64,000 nucleotides of DNA from JAKACA01 sp963769255 (GTDB lineage: Bacteria; Actinomycetota; Acidimicrobiia; Acidimicrobiales; Bog-793): assembly GCA_963769255.1 (NCBI GenBank), contig CAVYKV010000001.1, positions 2,046,001 through 2,110,000 on the forward strand. Direction: 5' to 3'. The stretch's first letter is position 1; each line of letters starts with the position of its first letter. Below are positions 7,455 through 15,987 of the stretch, piece after piece. The position numbers and the translations under genes are program-made. The notes under the pieces were generated by a model. The model was not told the origin of the DNA. It was given only the letters and a program-made list of their open reading frames with translations, and ran no database searches.

Positions 7455-8713
7455 CCCCGTGTGAGGTCTCGCAGGACGGCCTTCGTGAAACATGTCTGCA
7501 AGGACGCACCGAGCTCGGAGAGCTGCACGAGATCGTCGTGCGCACGCCGGCGCGCCTCGGGGTTGCGCTGGCGCAGGAGGGGCATGACGACTTGGGAGTA
7601 GAGGCTCGCCTGGCGCTCGGCGGCATGCTTGAAGAGGCGGAGGTGGCGTGCCTCGACGCCGAAGCCGGCGAAGCTCGCCGCCAGCCTCGCCACGATGAGG
7701 GCGTCTTCGTCGAAGCACTGCGCGCCGGCAATCATGCGGCTCTCGATGAGCCCGTAGGACTCCAGCTCCTCGACCAGGCGGACCTCGAGCCCGCTGGCTT
7801 GGGCCAACTCGGCCGCCGTGAGGCTGGCGCCGGCGAGGGCCGCCACGTCGGCCGGCGTCGCCGCCGAAGCGGGCGACTTCGCTGCCGGCGCCGGACGGCT
7901 GCCCGGCCGGCCGGCACCTGAGGCGGTCGCAGCGGCAGGCACCTTGTCCGCCTCGCCGGCCGCGGTGGCGAGAGGCTTCTTCGCGCCTGCGGCCTCCTTT
8001 CCCACCCCCGCTCCGGTCGTGTCCGGGAACCCCCCGCCGGCCACGGAGACAACGGTCATGGCGTCGGCGGCGGCGGCCGCCTGGCGGGTGACAGCGCTGT
8101 GACCAGGACGTGACGGGACAGCAGCGGCCATCGCGCCCGCCTCCGGTGCCCCCGCCCCGTCGGCCATCGTCTCGGTGGAGCCTGGCGTCCCGGTGGAGTC
8201 TGGCGTCTCGGTGGCCGTGGCGGTTGCACGCCCCCGCTCACCGGAGGCGGAGAGCTCCCGGAGTGCGGGCCCGGCGGCCGTGGCAGTCGTGACCTCGGCG
8301 AGGGCCGTCGCCGTGCCGCCGCCGCCACGGTGCACGGCGTGAGAGGCGACGGCGGGCTCCTCGGCCCGACCGGCTGCGCCGTTCACCGGTTGCCCGGCGA
8401 AGACCGGCTCGAGGGAGGACGGCTTCCGCTCGGTCACCTCGAAGAGGGGGGTCGGCTCGGAGCTCGGCTCCTGGCCCTCCAGGCGGCCCTTGATGACCTT
8501 GAGGGGCAGGAAGTTCTCCCGCTGCTGGCGAAGGATCCAGCGGAGCCGGTCGACGTCGTGGTCGTAGAACTTCCGGTAGCCAGACGGGGTGCGCTCGGGC
8601 ACGAGGAGTCCCCGGCTCTCCAGGAAACGGATCTTGGAGATCGTGATGTCGGGGAACTCCTCACGCAAGAGCGTGAGGACGTCGCCGATGGACAGGTAGG
8701 AGCGGTCGTTCAC
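7451..8713 (-). CDS. MerR-family regulator with very long low-complexity linker (Rv1828-like)
   Basis: 420 residues. Residues 1-80 are a MerR winged helix (SIGDVLTLLREEF, KIRFLESRGLLVPERTPSGYRKF, VDRLRWILRQQR). The last ~130 are the Rv1828-type C-terminal domain (AGASLTAAELAQASGLE, VEELESYGLIESR, FDEDALIVARLAASFAGFGVEA, ending FTKAVLRDLTRG). Between them lie about 190 residues rich in Ala, Gly, Thr, Pro and Glu with no predicted fold; mycobacterial Rv1828 is only about 250 residues in total. The gene lies seven bases after garA, as in mycobacteria, and overlaps hpt by four bases. Targets unknown. Confidence 0.88.
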   Translation of the reverse strand: MNDRSYLSIGDVLTLLREEFPDITISKIRFLESRGLLVPERTPSGYRKFYDHDVDRLRWILRQQRENFLPLKVIKGRLEGQEPSSEPTPLFEVTERKPSSLEPVFAGQPVNGAAGRAEEPAVASHAVHRGGGGTATALAEVTTATAAGPALRELSASGERGRATATATETPDSTGTPGSTETMADGAGAPEAGAMAAAVPSRPGHSAVTRQAAAAADAMTVVSVAGGGFPDTTGAGVGKEAAGAKKPLATAAGEADKVPAAATASGAGRPGSRPAPAAKSPASAATPADVAALAGASLTAAELAQASGLEVRLVEELESYGLIESRMIAGAQCFDEDALIVARLAASFAGFGVEARHLRLFKHAAERQASLYSQVVMPLLRQRNPEARRRAHDDLVQLSELGASLQTCFTKAVLRDLTRG

Positions 8714-8720
8714 CCCGGCC

Positions 8721-9191
8721 TCAGTTCGCGCCGGTCGAGAGGAACAGCAGCTTGAATTTGCCGATCTGCACCTCGTCGCCGCTCGCGAGGCTTGCCTCCT
8801 CGATCCGTTCGCGGTTGACGTAGGTGCCGTTCAGGGAGCCGACGTCCTTCACGAGGTAGACGCCGCCACTGCGGACGAACTCGGCGTGCCGGCGCGACAC
8901 GGTGATGTCGTCGAGGAAGATCTCGCTCTCCGGGTGCCTGCCCACGTGCGTGACCTCGTGGTCGAGGACGTACTTGGCGCCGACGTCCGGCCCGCGCTTC
9001 ACGACGAGCACGCCGGTCCCGTCGGCCAGCTCCGCCACACCCACGTTGACTTCGTCTTCGCCCTGCTCACCGGAGGGATCCTGCGGGACGAAGGACACGG
9101 TCGTCTCCGGTCCGGGCGACAGCGGGGTGCCACAAGAGGCGCAAAAGTTGGCGTCGACCGGGTTGCGATGACCGCAGTTGTTGCAGAACAC
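8721..9191 (-). CDS. garA: GarA/OdhI-like FHA protein with N-terminal zinc ribbon
   Basis: 156 residues. Residues 1-22 form a zinc ribbon (C3, C6, C17, C20). Around residues 29-34 is ETTVSF, close to the ETTSVF phosphothreonine motif through which mycobacterial GarA and corynebacterial OdhI are switched by Ser/Thr kinases. The FHA domain follows (THVGRHPESEIFLDD, VSRRHAEF, VGSLNGTYVN). In those relatives the FHA domain inhibits 2-oxoglutarate dehydrogenase and glutamate enzymes and is released by phosphorylation; I infer the same role. Mycobacterial GarA has no zinc ribbon. It sits between gcvH and MerR as in mycobacteria. Confidence 0.88.
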   Translation of the reverse strand: MFCNNCGHRNPVDANFCASCGTPLSPGPETTVSFVPQDPSGEQGEDEVNVGVAELADGTGVLVVKRGPDVGAKYVLDHEVTHVGRHPESEIFLDDITVSRRHAEFVRSGGVYLVKDVGSLNGTYVNRERIEEASLASGDEVQIGKFKLLFLSTGAN

Positions 9192-9339
9192 ACTGCAACG
9201 CTACTGCTGAGGGCGTGAATTTGCATCCTGAACGTGACGTGATTTTCCGCCCGGCCGTCCGCCGTGCAAGCCGGCGCGACAACCCTCGACCGCCCTCGAC
9301 CGGAGATTGAGGTTGAGGCGGTCCGCTGCCCCCCTGCGC

Positions 9340-9721
9340 TCACGCGTCGGTGGCGGAGCGGTACTCCTCCGGTCCCATGAGGGCATCGAGCTCAGCCGGG
9401 TCGCTCGCCTCGATGGCACAGAATCCAACCCTCGCCGTAGGGAGCCGAGTTCATGAGCTCCGGTGAGTTGCGCAATTCCTCGTTCGCCTCGACGATGGTA
9501 CCGGAGACGGGCGAGTAGACCTGGGAGACGGACTTCGTCGACTCGACCTCCGAGAGCGGCGCCCCCTTGGCGACGACGGTCCCGACGGCGGGCAGCTGCA
9601 CGAAGACGACGTCGCCGAGCGCGTCCTGGGCAAAGTCGGTGAGGCCGACCCGGAATGCGGTCTCGGACGGGCGCACCCACTCGTGGTCGCTCGTGTAACG
9701 GAGATCGTCTGGGACGTTCAT
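9340..9721 (-). CDS. gcvH: Glycine cleavage H protein, 3' end frameshifted
   Basis: GcvH carries the aminomethyl group between P- and T-proteins on a lipoyl arm. The ATG at 9721 has a strong AAGGAGGAGAG site. The lipoylated lysine is K63 in SEVESTKSVSQVYSP. As written, the frame passes GEGW (9430-9419) and stops at 9392, giving 109 residues with a non-family tail. Removing one base between about 9418 and 9430 restores AIEASDPAELDALM and a stop at 9340, a normal 126-residue GcvH. This is either an indel error or a real late frameshift; the lipoyl domain is intact. Four kilobases separate it from gcvT-PA-PB. Confidence 0.85.
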
Positions 9722-9812
9722 GGGACTCTCCTCCTTGCTGTGCACGGCTGGTGCGTGCTTCGACTCGTCCAGGCCGGCGCTGCCCCACCGGTAGGACCGT
9801 GCCGGATCGTAG

Positions 9813-12305
9813 TCACGTTGCCGACGAGAGGACGGCCGCGATCTCGTCGGCCATCGTGCGCACGCGGGCGGCGGCCGCCTCCGCCGTGTCCGCCTCCGCC
9901 GAGACGATCGTCACGGGCTCCTCGGGATCGGGCACGACGAGCGTCCAACCGGCTTCGTCGACGACCTTCACGCCGTCGATGAGGAGCCTGTGGGCCGGGG
10001 TGCGTTCGAGAAGGATCCGCATGAGAAGGCCCTTCTGTTCGAAGGGGGTCGGGACCTCGACACGAGCGATGGGCGAGGGGCGGACGGAGGCGACGACCTC
10101 CGAGAGGCGTTTCGACGAGGCCGCCAGGAGGCCGAGCAGGTTCACGAAGCTGGCGACGGCGTCGAAGGCAGGGAGGAAGCCAGGGAAGATGAACCCGCCC
10201 TCCGTGTTCCCGCCGAGCGCAGCCCCGCTCGCCGTCGCCGCCTCCACGAGGTCGACGGCACCGAGCTTCGTCCACACGAGCTTGGCGGAGGACTCGGCGC
10301 AGAGGCGCTCGACCTCCCGCGGCGCGTCCACCGGGACGGCGATCGTCCCGCCGCCCCGCTCCCCCAGCACGAGGCGGACCATGCTGCACAGCGCCTCCTC
10401 GTCCGTCACGACGTGCCCGGTGTCGTCCACGAGCGTCAGCTGCTCCCCGTCGGGCTCGAAGAGGGCACCGAGATGAGCGCCGGACGACCGCACGAGCTCG
10501 CCGACCCGGGCGGCGTGCACGGCGCGCTCGAAGCTCAGCACGCCGGGCGTCGACACGTGCGGGTTGATGACGAGCACGTCCGCTCCCAGCTTGGCGAGCA
10601 CGTTGGGCATCACGAAGCTGGCCGTGCCGAAGGCGTAGTCGAGGACGAGCTTGAAGCGGGCGTTGCGGATGGCGGCGAGGTCGACGGAGCCAGTGAGGTC
10701 GAGCGTGTACGACTCGATCGTCCTCGAGGGGAAGTCGATGTCCCCGATCTCGGCGGCGAGCACGCGCCGCGACTCGGCCCGGTCGTGCAGGCGCTCGATC
10801 TTGCGCTGCGTGCTCTCGTCGAGGTCGACGCCGTCGGCGTCGAGGAAGCGGAGGTTGACGGACTGGGGGTCGCCGGCCACGAGGCGCACCGTCACGCCTC
10901 CGAAGGACTCGCTCGTGCGGATCTGGAAGCGCGTGACCGGCACGGTGGCCGCCTCCAGGTCGTCCACGTTGCAGCCGGCCGCCGTGATGCCCACCATGAC
11001 GGCGCGCTTCAGCACTCGGGCGGCCCGGCTCGAGTCCCGCGAGGTCGTGATGATGGAGCCCTTCGGCAGGATCGAGGCGTACGCCATGGCAACCCGCATG
11101 GCGAGCTCCGGGGAGAGGTCCACGTTCGCCAGCCCGGAGACGCCGTGTCGCCCGAAGATGGAACGCGTGCCCTTCGTCTCCCACACGATCGACGTGCTCA
11201 CGACGGCGCCGGGCTCGATCGTCTTGTTCGGGTAGACCTTCACGCCGGCGCGCAGCACGGCCCCCCGTCCGATGCGGCAGCCGTCGCCGAGGACGACTCC
11301 CTCCTCCAGGTGGCTGCCCTGACGGATGTCGCAGGAGCCGGAGACGACGGCCCCCCTCGCCGTCACGCCGGAGGCCACGTAGGAGTTCTCGTGCACGACG
11401 CAGCGCTCGATGAGCGAGTTCTCCCCCACCCGGACGTTCGGGCCGAGCACGCAGTGGTCCCGCACCACGCTGTGGGGCCCGATGCGCGCGTTGTCCCCGA
11501 TGACGGCGGGTCCGAGCACCTCGGCGTCGGGATGGATCTCGGCGCCCTCCCCGATCCACACCCCCGGCCGGATGGGGAAGCCGGGAACCGTCATCTCCAC
11601 CTTGCCGTCGAGGATGTCGGCGTGGGCGCGCAGGTAGGCGTCGTGCGTGCCGACGTCCTCCCAGTAGCCCGTGGCGACGAACCCGTACATGGGGCGACCA
11701 GCGGCCAACATGGCCGGGAAGACCTCGCCGGAGAAGTCGACCTGCGTGCCCGCCTCGATCCAGTCGAACACGCTCGGCTCCAGCACGTAGATGCCCGTAT
11801 TGATGGTGTCGGAGAAGACGTCGCCCCACCCGGGCTTCTCGAGGAAGCGCTCGACACGGCCGTCCGCGCCCGTGATGACGATGCCGAACTCGAGTGGGTT
11901 CTCCATGGCCTTGAGGGCGAGGGTGACGTCGGAGCCCTGCTTGTCGTGGAACTCCACGAGCTCGGTGAGGTTGATGTCGGTGAGGACGTCGCCCGAGATG
12001 ACGAGGAAGCGCTCGTCCAGCTCCTCGCGGGCGTTCAGCACCGAGCCGGCCGTCCCGAGGGGGGTCTCCTCCGTGGCGTACACCATCCGGACGCCGAACT
12101 CGGATCCGTCGCCGAAGTACCTCCTCACGTGGTTGGCGAGGAAGGCAACGGTGACGACGATCTCCTCGAAACCGTGCCGGCGCAGCAGGTCGACGACGTG
12201 CTCGGCCATCGGGCGGTTGACCATGGGGAGCATGGGCTTTGGCTGGTTGGCCGTGAGCGGGCGGAGCCGCGTGCCCTCGCCCCCCGCCATGATGACGGCC
12301 TTCAC
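9813..12305 (-). CDS. Mannose-1-phosphate guanylyltransferase fused to a degenerate phosphomannomutase domain
   Basis: 830 residues. Residues 1-235 are a nucleotidyltransferase (MAGGEGTRLRPLT signature, SGDVLTDINL, FLEKPGWGDVFSDTINTG). Residues 250-370 are left-handed beta-helix hexapeptide repeats. From about 380 on lies an alpha-D-phosphohexomutase fold. The mutase catalytic loop is TTSRDSSR (usual TASHNP), the metal loop EPDGEQ (usual DGDGDR), and the sugar loop NTEGGF (usual ExSGH), so mutase activity is doubtful. The first part should make GDP-mannose, feeding the AlgD-like dehydrogenase of the exopolysaccharide locus. It follows the CDP-alcohol transferase by 22 bases. Confidence 0.85.
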   Translation of the reverse strand: MKAVIMAGGEGTRLRPLTANQPKPMLPMVNRPMAEHVVDLLRRHGFEEIVVTVAFLANHVRRYFGDGSEFGVRMVYATEETPLGTAGSVLNAREELDERFLVISGDVLTDINLTELVEFHDKQGSDVTLALKAMENPLEFGIVITGADGRVERFLEKPGWGDVFSDTINTGIYVLEPSVFDWIEAGTQVDFSGEVFPAMLAAGRPMYGFVATGYWEDVGTHDAYLRAHADILDGKVEMTVPGFPIRPGVWIGEGAEIHPDAEVLGPAVIGDNARIGPHSVVRDHCVLGPNVRVGENSLIERCVVHENSYVASGVTARGAVVSGSCDIRQGSHLEEGVVLGDGCRIGRGAVLRAGVKVYPNKTIEPGAVVSTSIVWETKGTRSIFGRHGVSGLANVDLSPELAMRVAMAYASILPKGSIITTSRDSSRAARVLKRAVMVGITAAGCNVDDLEAATVPVTRFQIRTSESFGGVTVRLVAGDPQSVNLRFLDADGVDLDESTQRKIERLHDRAESRRVLAAEIGDIDFPSRTIESYTLDLTGSVDLAAIRNARFKLVLDYAFGTASFVMPNVLAKLGADVLVINPHVSTPGVLSFERAVHAARVGELVRSSGAHLGALFEPDGEQLTLVDDTGHVVTDEEALCSMVRLVLGERGGGTIAVPVDAPREVERLCAESSAKLVWTKLGAVDLVEAATASGAALGGNTEGGFIFPGFLPAFDAVASFVNLLGLLAASSKRLSEVVASVRPSPIARVEVPTPFEQKGLLMRILLERTPAHRLLIDGVKVVDEAGWTLVVPDPEEPVTIVSAEADTAEAAAARVRTMADEIAAVLSSAT

Positions 12306-12327
12306 GTCATCACCTCCGGGAGCATCC

Positions 12328-12981
12328 TCACGCCACGGCGTCGGCCGGCGGGCGGCCCCGTTCGGCGAGCGCCCGACGGGCGATCGGGATGTAGGAGACG
12401 GCGGCCACGAAGCTGAACACGAGCGCCGGCACGACGAGCACCCATGTCACGTCGCGCAGGACCGACGCCCAGCCGGCGCTCGAGTCGCTCAGGAGGAAGA
12501 GCGGGAAGCAACCCATGAGCCCGAACGTGCCCGCTTTGCCCACCCAGAGAACGTCGATCCTTCTCGTCCCCATGGCGGCGAGGGCGAGCACGGCCGCCGA
12601 CACGACGAGCTCGCGACCGAGGACGACACCGGCGAGCCACCAGGGCACGGCCCCGTAGGCGGCGATGGCGACGACACCGGCGCCGAGCACGACCCGGTCG
12701 GCCGTCGGGTCGAGGACCTTGCCGAGCGTGCTGACTTGGTGGAGGTGGCGGGCGACGTACCCGTCGAGGAAGTCCGTCCCCCCCGTCACCATGAGCACCA
12801 CGGTGGCGGCGATGCGCTCGTGGTCGCCGAAGAGCAGCCAGAGGAAGACGCCCACGAGGGCGAGACGTCCGACGGTGAGGAGGTTCGGGATGGTGAGGAT
12901 GCGGTCGAGGTCGCCCTCCTCGAGGGCGCCACCGGCGTCGTCCGTCGTGGCTGCACCGTTCTCGGCGGTCTCCGGGGCCAC
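12328..12981 (-). CDS. CDP-alcohol phosphatidyltransferase (PgsA-like)
   Basis: 217 residues with about six membrane segments. The family motif D-x2-D-G-x2-A-R-x8-G-x3-D-x3-D is complete: TDFLDGYVAR, then G, then KVLDPTAD (about residues 66-92). The enzyme transfers a phosphatidyl group from CDP-diacylglycerol to an alcohol such as glycerol-3-phosphate or inositol-phosphate; the substrate cannot be told from the motif. The first 28 residues are acidic and Ala/Thr-rich before the family start (ILTIPNLLTVGRL). It lies 68 bases after the amidotransferase-like gene and 22 before the GDP-mannose gene, probably one transcript. Confidence 0.88.
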   Translation of the reverse strand: MAPETAENGAATTDDAGGALEEGDLDRILTIPNLLTVGRLALVGVFLWLLFGDHERIAATVVLMVTGGTDFLDGYVARHLHQVSTLGKVLDPTADRVVLGAGVVAIAAYGAVPWWLAGVVLGRELVVSAAVLALAAMGTRRIDVLWVGKAGTFGLMGCFPLFLLSDSSAGWASVLRDVTWVLVVPALVFSFVAAVSYIPIARRALAERGRPPADAVA

Positions 12982-13049
12982 GCCTGAAGTCTACGGGCAC
13001 TGCCCGCTTGCGGTTCCGGCTTCTCCGCCCATCGGGCCGGTGGGATCGG

Positions 13050-13787
13050 TCAGCGGCTCGCCGGTGCCTCCTCCGAGGAGCGCCGCGCCGCCGCCACGAG
13101 GGCGCGGAAGACGCCGAGGTCGTCCCCCGCCTCCGGGTGCCACTGCACGCCGAGGAGGAAGGGCACGGAGCGGTCCTCCACGGCTTCGATGACGCCGTCG
13201 TCCGTCCAGGCGGTTGCCACGAGGCCGCCCCCGAGGCGACCGATGGCCTGGTGGTGGTGGGTGGGCACCCCCGCCCGCTCCCATCCGAGCGAGCCGGCGA
13301 GGAGCGACCCCGGTTCCACGCGGACCTCGTGCGACCCGTAGCCGTCCGCCGAGGGCGAGTGATCCTCGTGCCCCAGCGTGTCGGGGAGGTGCTGCACGAG
13401 CGTCCCGCCGCGGGCGACGTTCAACAGCTGCAGGCCGCGGCAGATGGCGAGCGTCGGCACCTCGGCGGCATGCACCGACTCGACGAGCGTCGTCTCGACG
13501 GCGTCGCGCTCCTCCCTCGGGACGCTCGTGCGCTCGTGGGCGACCTCCCCGTAGCGACCAGGGTTGACGTCGGGACCGCCGGAGAGGATGACACCGTCGA
13601 GCCGGCCGAGCAGCTCCGTCGCCGTTTCGGGAGACAGCTCCTGCACGGGGATGAGGAGGGCGAGCCCTCCGGCCGCCGTCACGGCATGCACGTAGCGCGC
13701 CGGCAGGAGGCTGGCGCGGGCATCCCACTGGTTCCAGCGGGCCTGCTCCTCGTAGGCGGTGATGCCGATGACCGGTCGCGTGCTCAC
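13050..13787 (-). CDS. puuD: Gamma-glutamyl-gamma-aminobutyrate hydrolase family (class I amidotransferase fold)
   Basis: 245 residues. The class I glutamine amidotransferase fold shows the nucleophile in LAICRGLQLLNV (about residue 116) and the catalytic His/Glu in GVQWHPEAGDD near 220. LSGGPDVNPGRYGE is the PuuD-type start of the fold. PuuD frees GABA from gamma-glutamyl-GABA in the glutamylated putrescine pathway. Its company supports this: a PuuA-like ligase and an aldehyde dehydrogenase on the same strand upstream. The ATG overlaps the SDR stop by four bases. The exact gamma-glutamyl substrate is inferred, not shown. Confidence 0.82.
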   Translation of the reverse strand: MSTRPVIGITAYEEQARWNQWDARASLLPARYVHAVTAAGGLALLIPVQELSPETATELLGRLDGVILSGGPDVNPGRYGEVAHERTSVPREERDAVETTLVESVHAAEVPTLAICRGLQLLNVARGGTLVQHLPDTLGHEDHSPSADGYGSHEVRVEPGSLLAGSLGWERAGVPTHHHQAIGRLGGGLVATAWTDDGVIEAVEDRSVPFLLGVQWHPEAGDDLGVFRALVAAARRSSEEAPASR

Positions 13788-14548
13788 AGAGGCGTCACGT
13801 AGGCGGCGTGGATGCCGCCGTCGACGAGGAAGGTGGAGGCGGTGATGAAGGAGGCGTCGTCGGAGGCGAGGAACGAGGCGGCGGCGGCGATCTCCTCCGG
13901 CTCCCCGAAGCGCCCCATGGGGACGTGCACGAGCCGCCGGGCGGCCCGCTCGGGGTCCTTCGCGAACAGCTCCTGCAACAGTGGCGTGTTGACTGGGCCG
14001 GGGCAGAGGGCGTTCACGCGCACACCCTGGCGGGCGAATTGCACGCCGAGCTCGCGGGACATCGACAGCACGCCGCCCTTCGACGCCGTGTAGGAGATCT
14101 GCGACGTGGCGGCCCCGAGGATGGCGACGAAAGACGCCGTGTTGATGACGCTGCCGCCGCCGTGCTCGAGGAGGCGGGCGATGCCGTGCTTACAGCAGAG
14201 GTAGACGCTCGTGAGGTTGACCTCCTGCACCTGCCGCCAGACGTCGAGGTCGGTCTCGAGGATGGAGTCGTCCTGCGGGGGCGAGATGCCGGCGTTGTTG
14301 AAGCAGACGTCGAGCGTGCCGTAGCGATCGATGGCGGCGTCGTACATGGCCGCCACGTCGTCGCCGTTCGTCACGTCGGCGTGCACGTACAGGCCGTCGA
14401 TCTCACCGGCCAGCGACTCGCCCGCCTCGTCGGCGAGATCGGCGACGACGACGTGGGCGCCCTCGGCGGCGAAACGCCGGGCGCTCGCCCGTCCGATCCC
14501 GCTGGCTGCTCCCGTGATGACTGCGACCTTGCCGTCGAGTCGTCCCAT
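13784..14548 (-). CDS. SDR-family NAD(P)-dependent oxidoreductase
   Basis: 254 residues, a classical short-chain dehydrogenase. Cofactor motif TGAASGIG (residues 12-19), VVVADL after strand beta2 (Asp favours NAD), NNAGIS, and the active-site set with SYTASKGG (YxxxK). The C-terminus FLVDGGIHAAYV is typical of the 3-oxoacyl-ACP-reductase-like group. The substrate is unknown. Placement between an aldehyde dehydrogenase and a PuuD-type hydrolase suggests it oxidises an alcohol or amine-derived intermediate in the same pathway, perhaps replacing a step absent here (no PuuB-type FAD oxidase is present). Overlaps the hydrolase gene by four bases. Confidence 0.88.
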   Translation of the reverse strand: MGRLDGKVAVITGAASGIGRASARRFAAEGAHVVVADLADEAGESLAGEIDGLYVHADVTNGDDVAAMYDAAIDRYGTLDVCFNNAGISPPQDDSILETDLDVWRQVQEVNLTSVYLCCKHGIARLLEHGGGSVINTASFVAILGAATSQISYTASKGGVLSMSRELGVQFARQGVRVNALCPGPVNTPLLQELFAKDPERAARRLVHVPMGRFGEPEEIAAAASFLASDDASFITASTFLVDGGIHAAYVTPL

Positions 14549-14606
14549 GTGTGACTCCCTTCCGTCGGTGAGGCTCTCGGTGTCCGGTCGCCCCGGCGAC
14601 CGCCGT

Positions 14607-15974
14607 TCAGGCCGTCGTGGCGATGAAGACGTTCTTCAGCTCGGTGAAGCTCTCGAGGGCGTCCGGCCCGAGCTCCCGTCCGAGACCAGACTGCTTGAAG
14701 CCGCCGAAAGGTGTCCAGTAGCGGACCGACGAGTGCGAGTTGACCGAGAGCGCTCCCGTCTCGACGGCACGGGCCACCCGGAAGGCCTTGCCGACGTCGC
14801 CCGTCCAGATGGAGCCGGAGAGGCCGTAGGGCGTGTCGTTGGCGATGCGAACGGCGTCCGCCTCGTCCTCGAAGGGCACGACGGTGAGGACGGGCCCGAA
14901 GATCTCCTCGCGAAAGGCGGGCGAATCCGGCTTCACGGGCGCCAGCACCGTCGGCGGGAACCAGTAGCCGGGGCCTGTCGGAGCGGAGCCGCGGAAGGCG
15001 ACGGGGGCATCGGCCGGCACGTAGGCGGCCACGGCGGCGTGCTGCTCGGCGGAGATGAGGGGGCCCATCTCGGCCGACTCGTCGCTCGGGTCGAGGACGC
15101 GAAAACCGCGCACGGCCGGTTCGAGGAGCTCGAGGAAGCGGTCGTGCACGCTCGCCTCCACGAGGAGCCGGGAGCGGGCGCAGCAGTCCTGCCCGGCGTT
15201 GTCGAAGACGGAGGCGGGGGCGGTGGCGGCGGCGCGCTCCAGGTCGCAATCGTGAAAGACGATGTTGGCGCTCTTGCCCCCCAGCTCGAGCGTGAGCCGC
15301 TTCACCTGCTCGGCGCAGCCGGCCATGATCTTCCGCCCCACCTCGGTCGAGCCCGTGAAGCAGATCTTCCGCACGAGAGGGTGGGTGACGAAGCGCCAGC
15401 CGACGACGCTGCCCCGCCCGGGCAGCACCTGGAAGACCCCTTCGGGGATGCCGGCCTCCAGCAGGAGCTCGCCGATCCTGATGGCGGTGAGGGGCGTGAG
15501 GTCGGCCGGCTTCAGGACGACGGCGTTGCCGGCGGCAAGGGCCGGTGCGAAGCCCCAGGAGGCGATCGGCATCGGGAAGTTCCAGGGAACGATGACGCCG
15601 ACGACGCCGAGCGGCTCCCGGAAGGTGAAGTCCACGCCGCCTGGGACCGGGATCTGCCGGCCGAAGAGGCGCTCGGGCGCCCCCGAGTAGTAGGCGAGCA
15701 CGTCTCGCACGTTGCCGGCCTCCCAGCGGGCGTTGGAGATGGTGTGGCCGGCGTTGCGCACCTCGATGCGGGCGAGCTCCTCGTTGGCACTGTCGATCGC
15801 CTCGGCGGCGGCGCGCAACAGGCGAGCGCGGTCGCCCGGGGCCATGGCCGCCCAGCCGCGCTGGGCCACGGCCGCCCGTGCGATGGCGGCGTCCACCTCC
15901 TCGAGCTCGTTGAGCTCGATGGTCGTGATGACAGTCTCGTCGGAGGGGTTGACGACGTCTCGCATCGTGGTCAC
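14607..15974 (-). CDS. NAD(P)-dependent aldehyde dehydrogenase
   Basis: 455 residues from GTG 15974, preferred over the ATG three codons later because AAGGAG lies six bases ahead. Family marks: VIVPWNFPM, CFTGSTEVGRKIM (Rossmann turn), catalytic Glu in LTLELGGKSAN, catalytic Cys in GQDCCARSR, and EEIFGPVLTV. It oxidises an aldehyde to the acid with NAD(P). In the local context, between a PuuA-like ligase and PuuD-like hydrolase, the substrate is probably gamma-glutamyl-gamma-aminobutyraldehyde (PuuC role), an inference. Thirteen bases after the ligase stop, so one operon. Confidence 0.93.
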   Translation of the reverse strand: MTTMRDVVNPSDETVITTIELNELEEVDAAIARAAVAQRGWAAMAPGDRARLLRAAAEAIDSANEELARIEVRNAGHTISNARWEAGNVRDVLAYYSGAPERLFGRQIPVPGGVDFTFREPLGVVGVIVPWNFPMPIASWGFAPALAAGNAVVLKPADLTPLTAIRIGELLLEAGIPEGVFQVLPGRGSVVGWRFVTHPLVRKICFTGSTEVGRKIMAGCAEQVKRLTLELGGKSANIVFHDCDLERAAATAPASVFDNAGQDCCARSRLLVEASVHDRFLELLEPAVRGFRVLDPSDESAEMGPLISAEQHAAVAAYVPADAPVAFRGSAPTGPGYWFPPTVLAPVKPDSPAFREEIFGPVLTVVPFEDEADAVRIANDTPYGLSGSIWTGDVGKAFRVARAVETGALSVNSHSSVRYWTPFGGFKQSGLGRELGPDALESFTELKNVFIATTA

Positions 15975-15987
15975 GTGCGGCTCCTTC

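Noticed and set aside
9990..12416. 808-residue plus-strand open frame
   Set aside because: Antisense shadow of the GDP-mannose pyrophosphorylase fusion, which has clear motifs on the minus strand.
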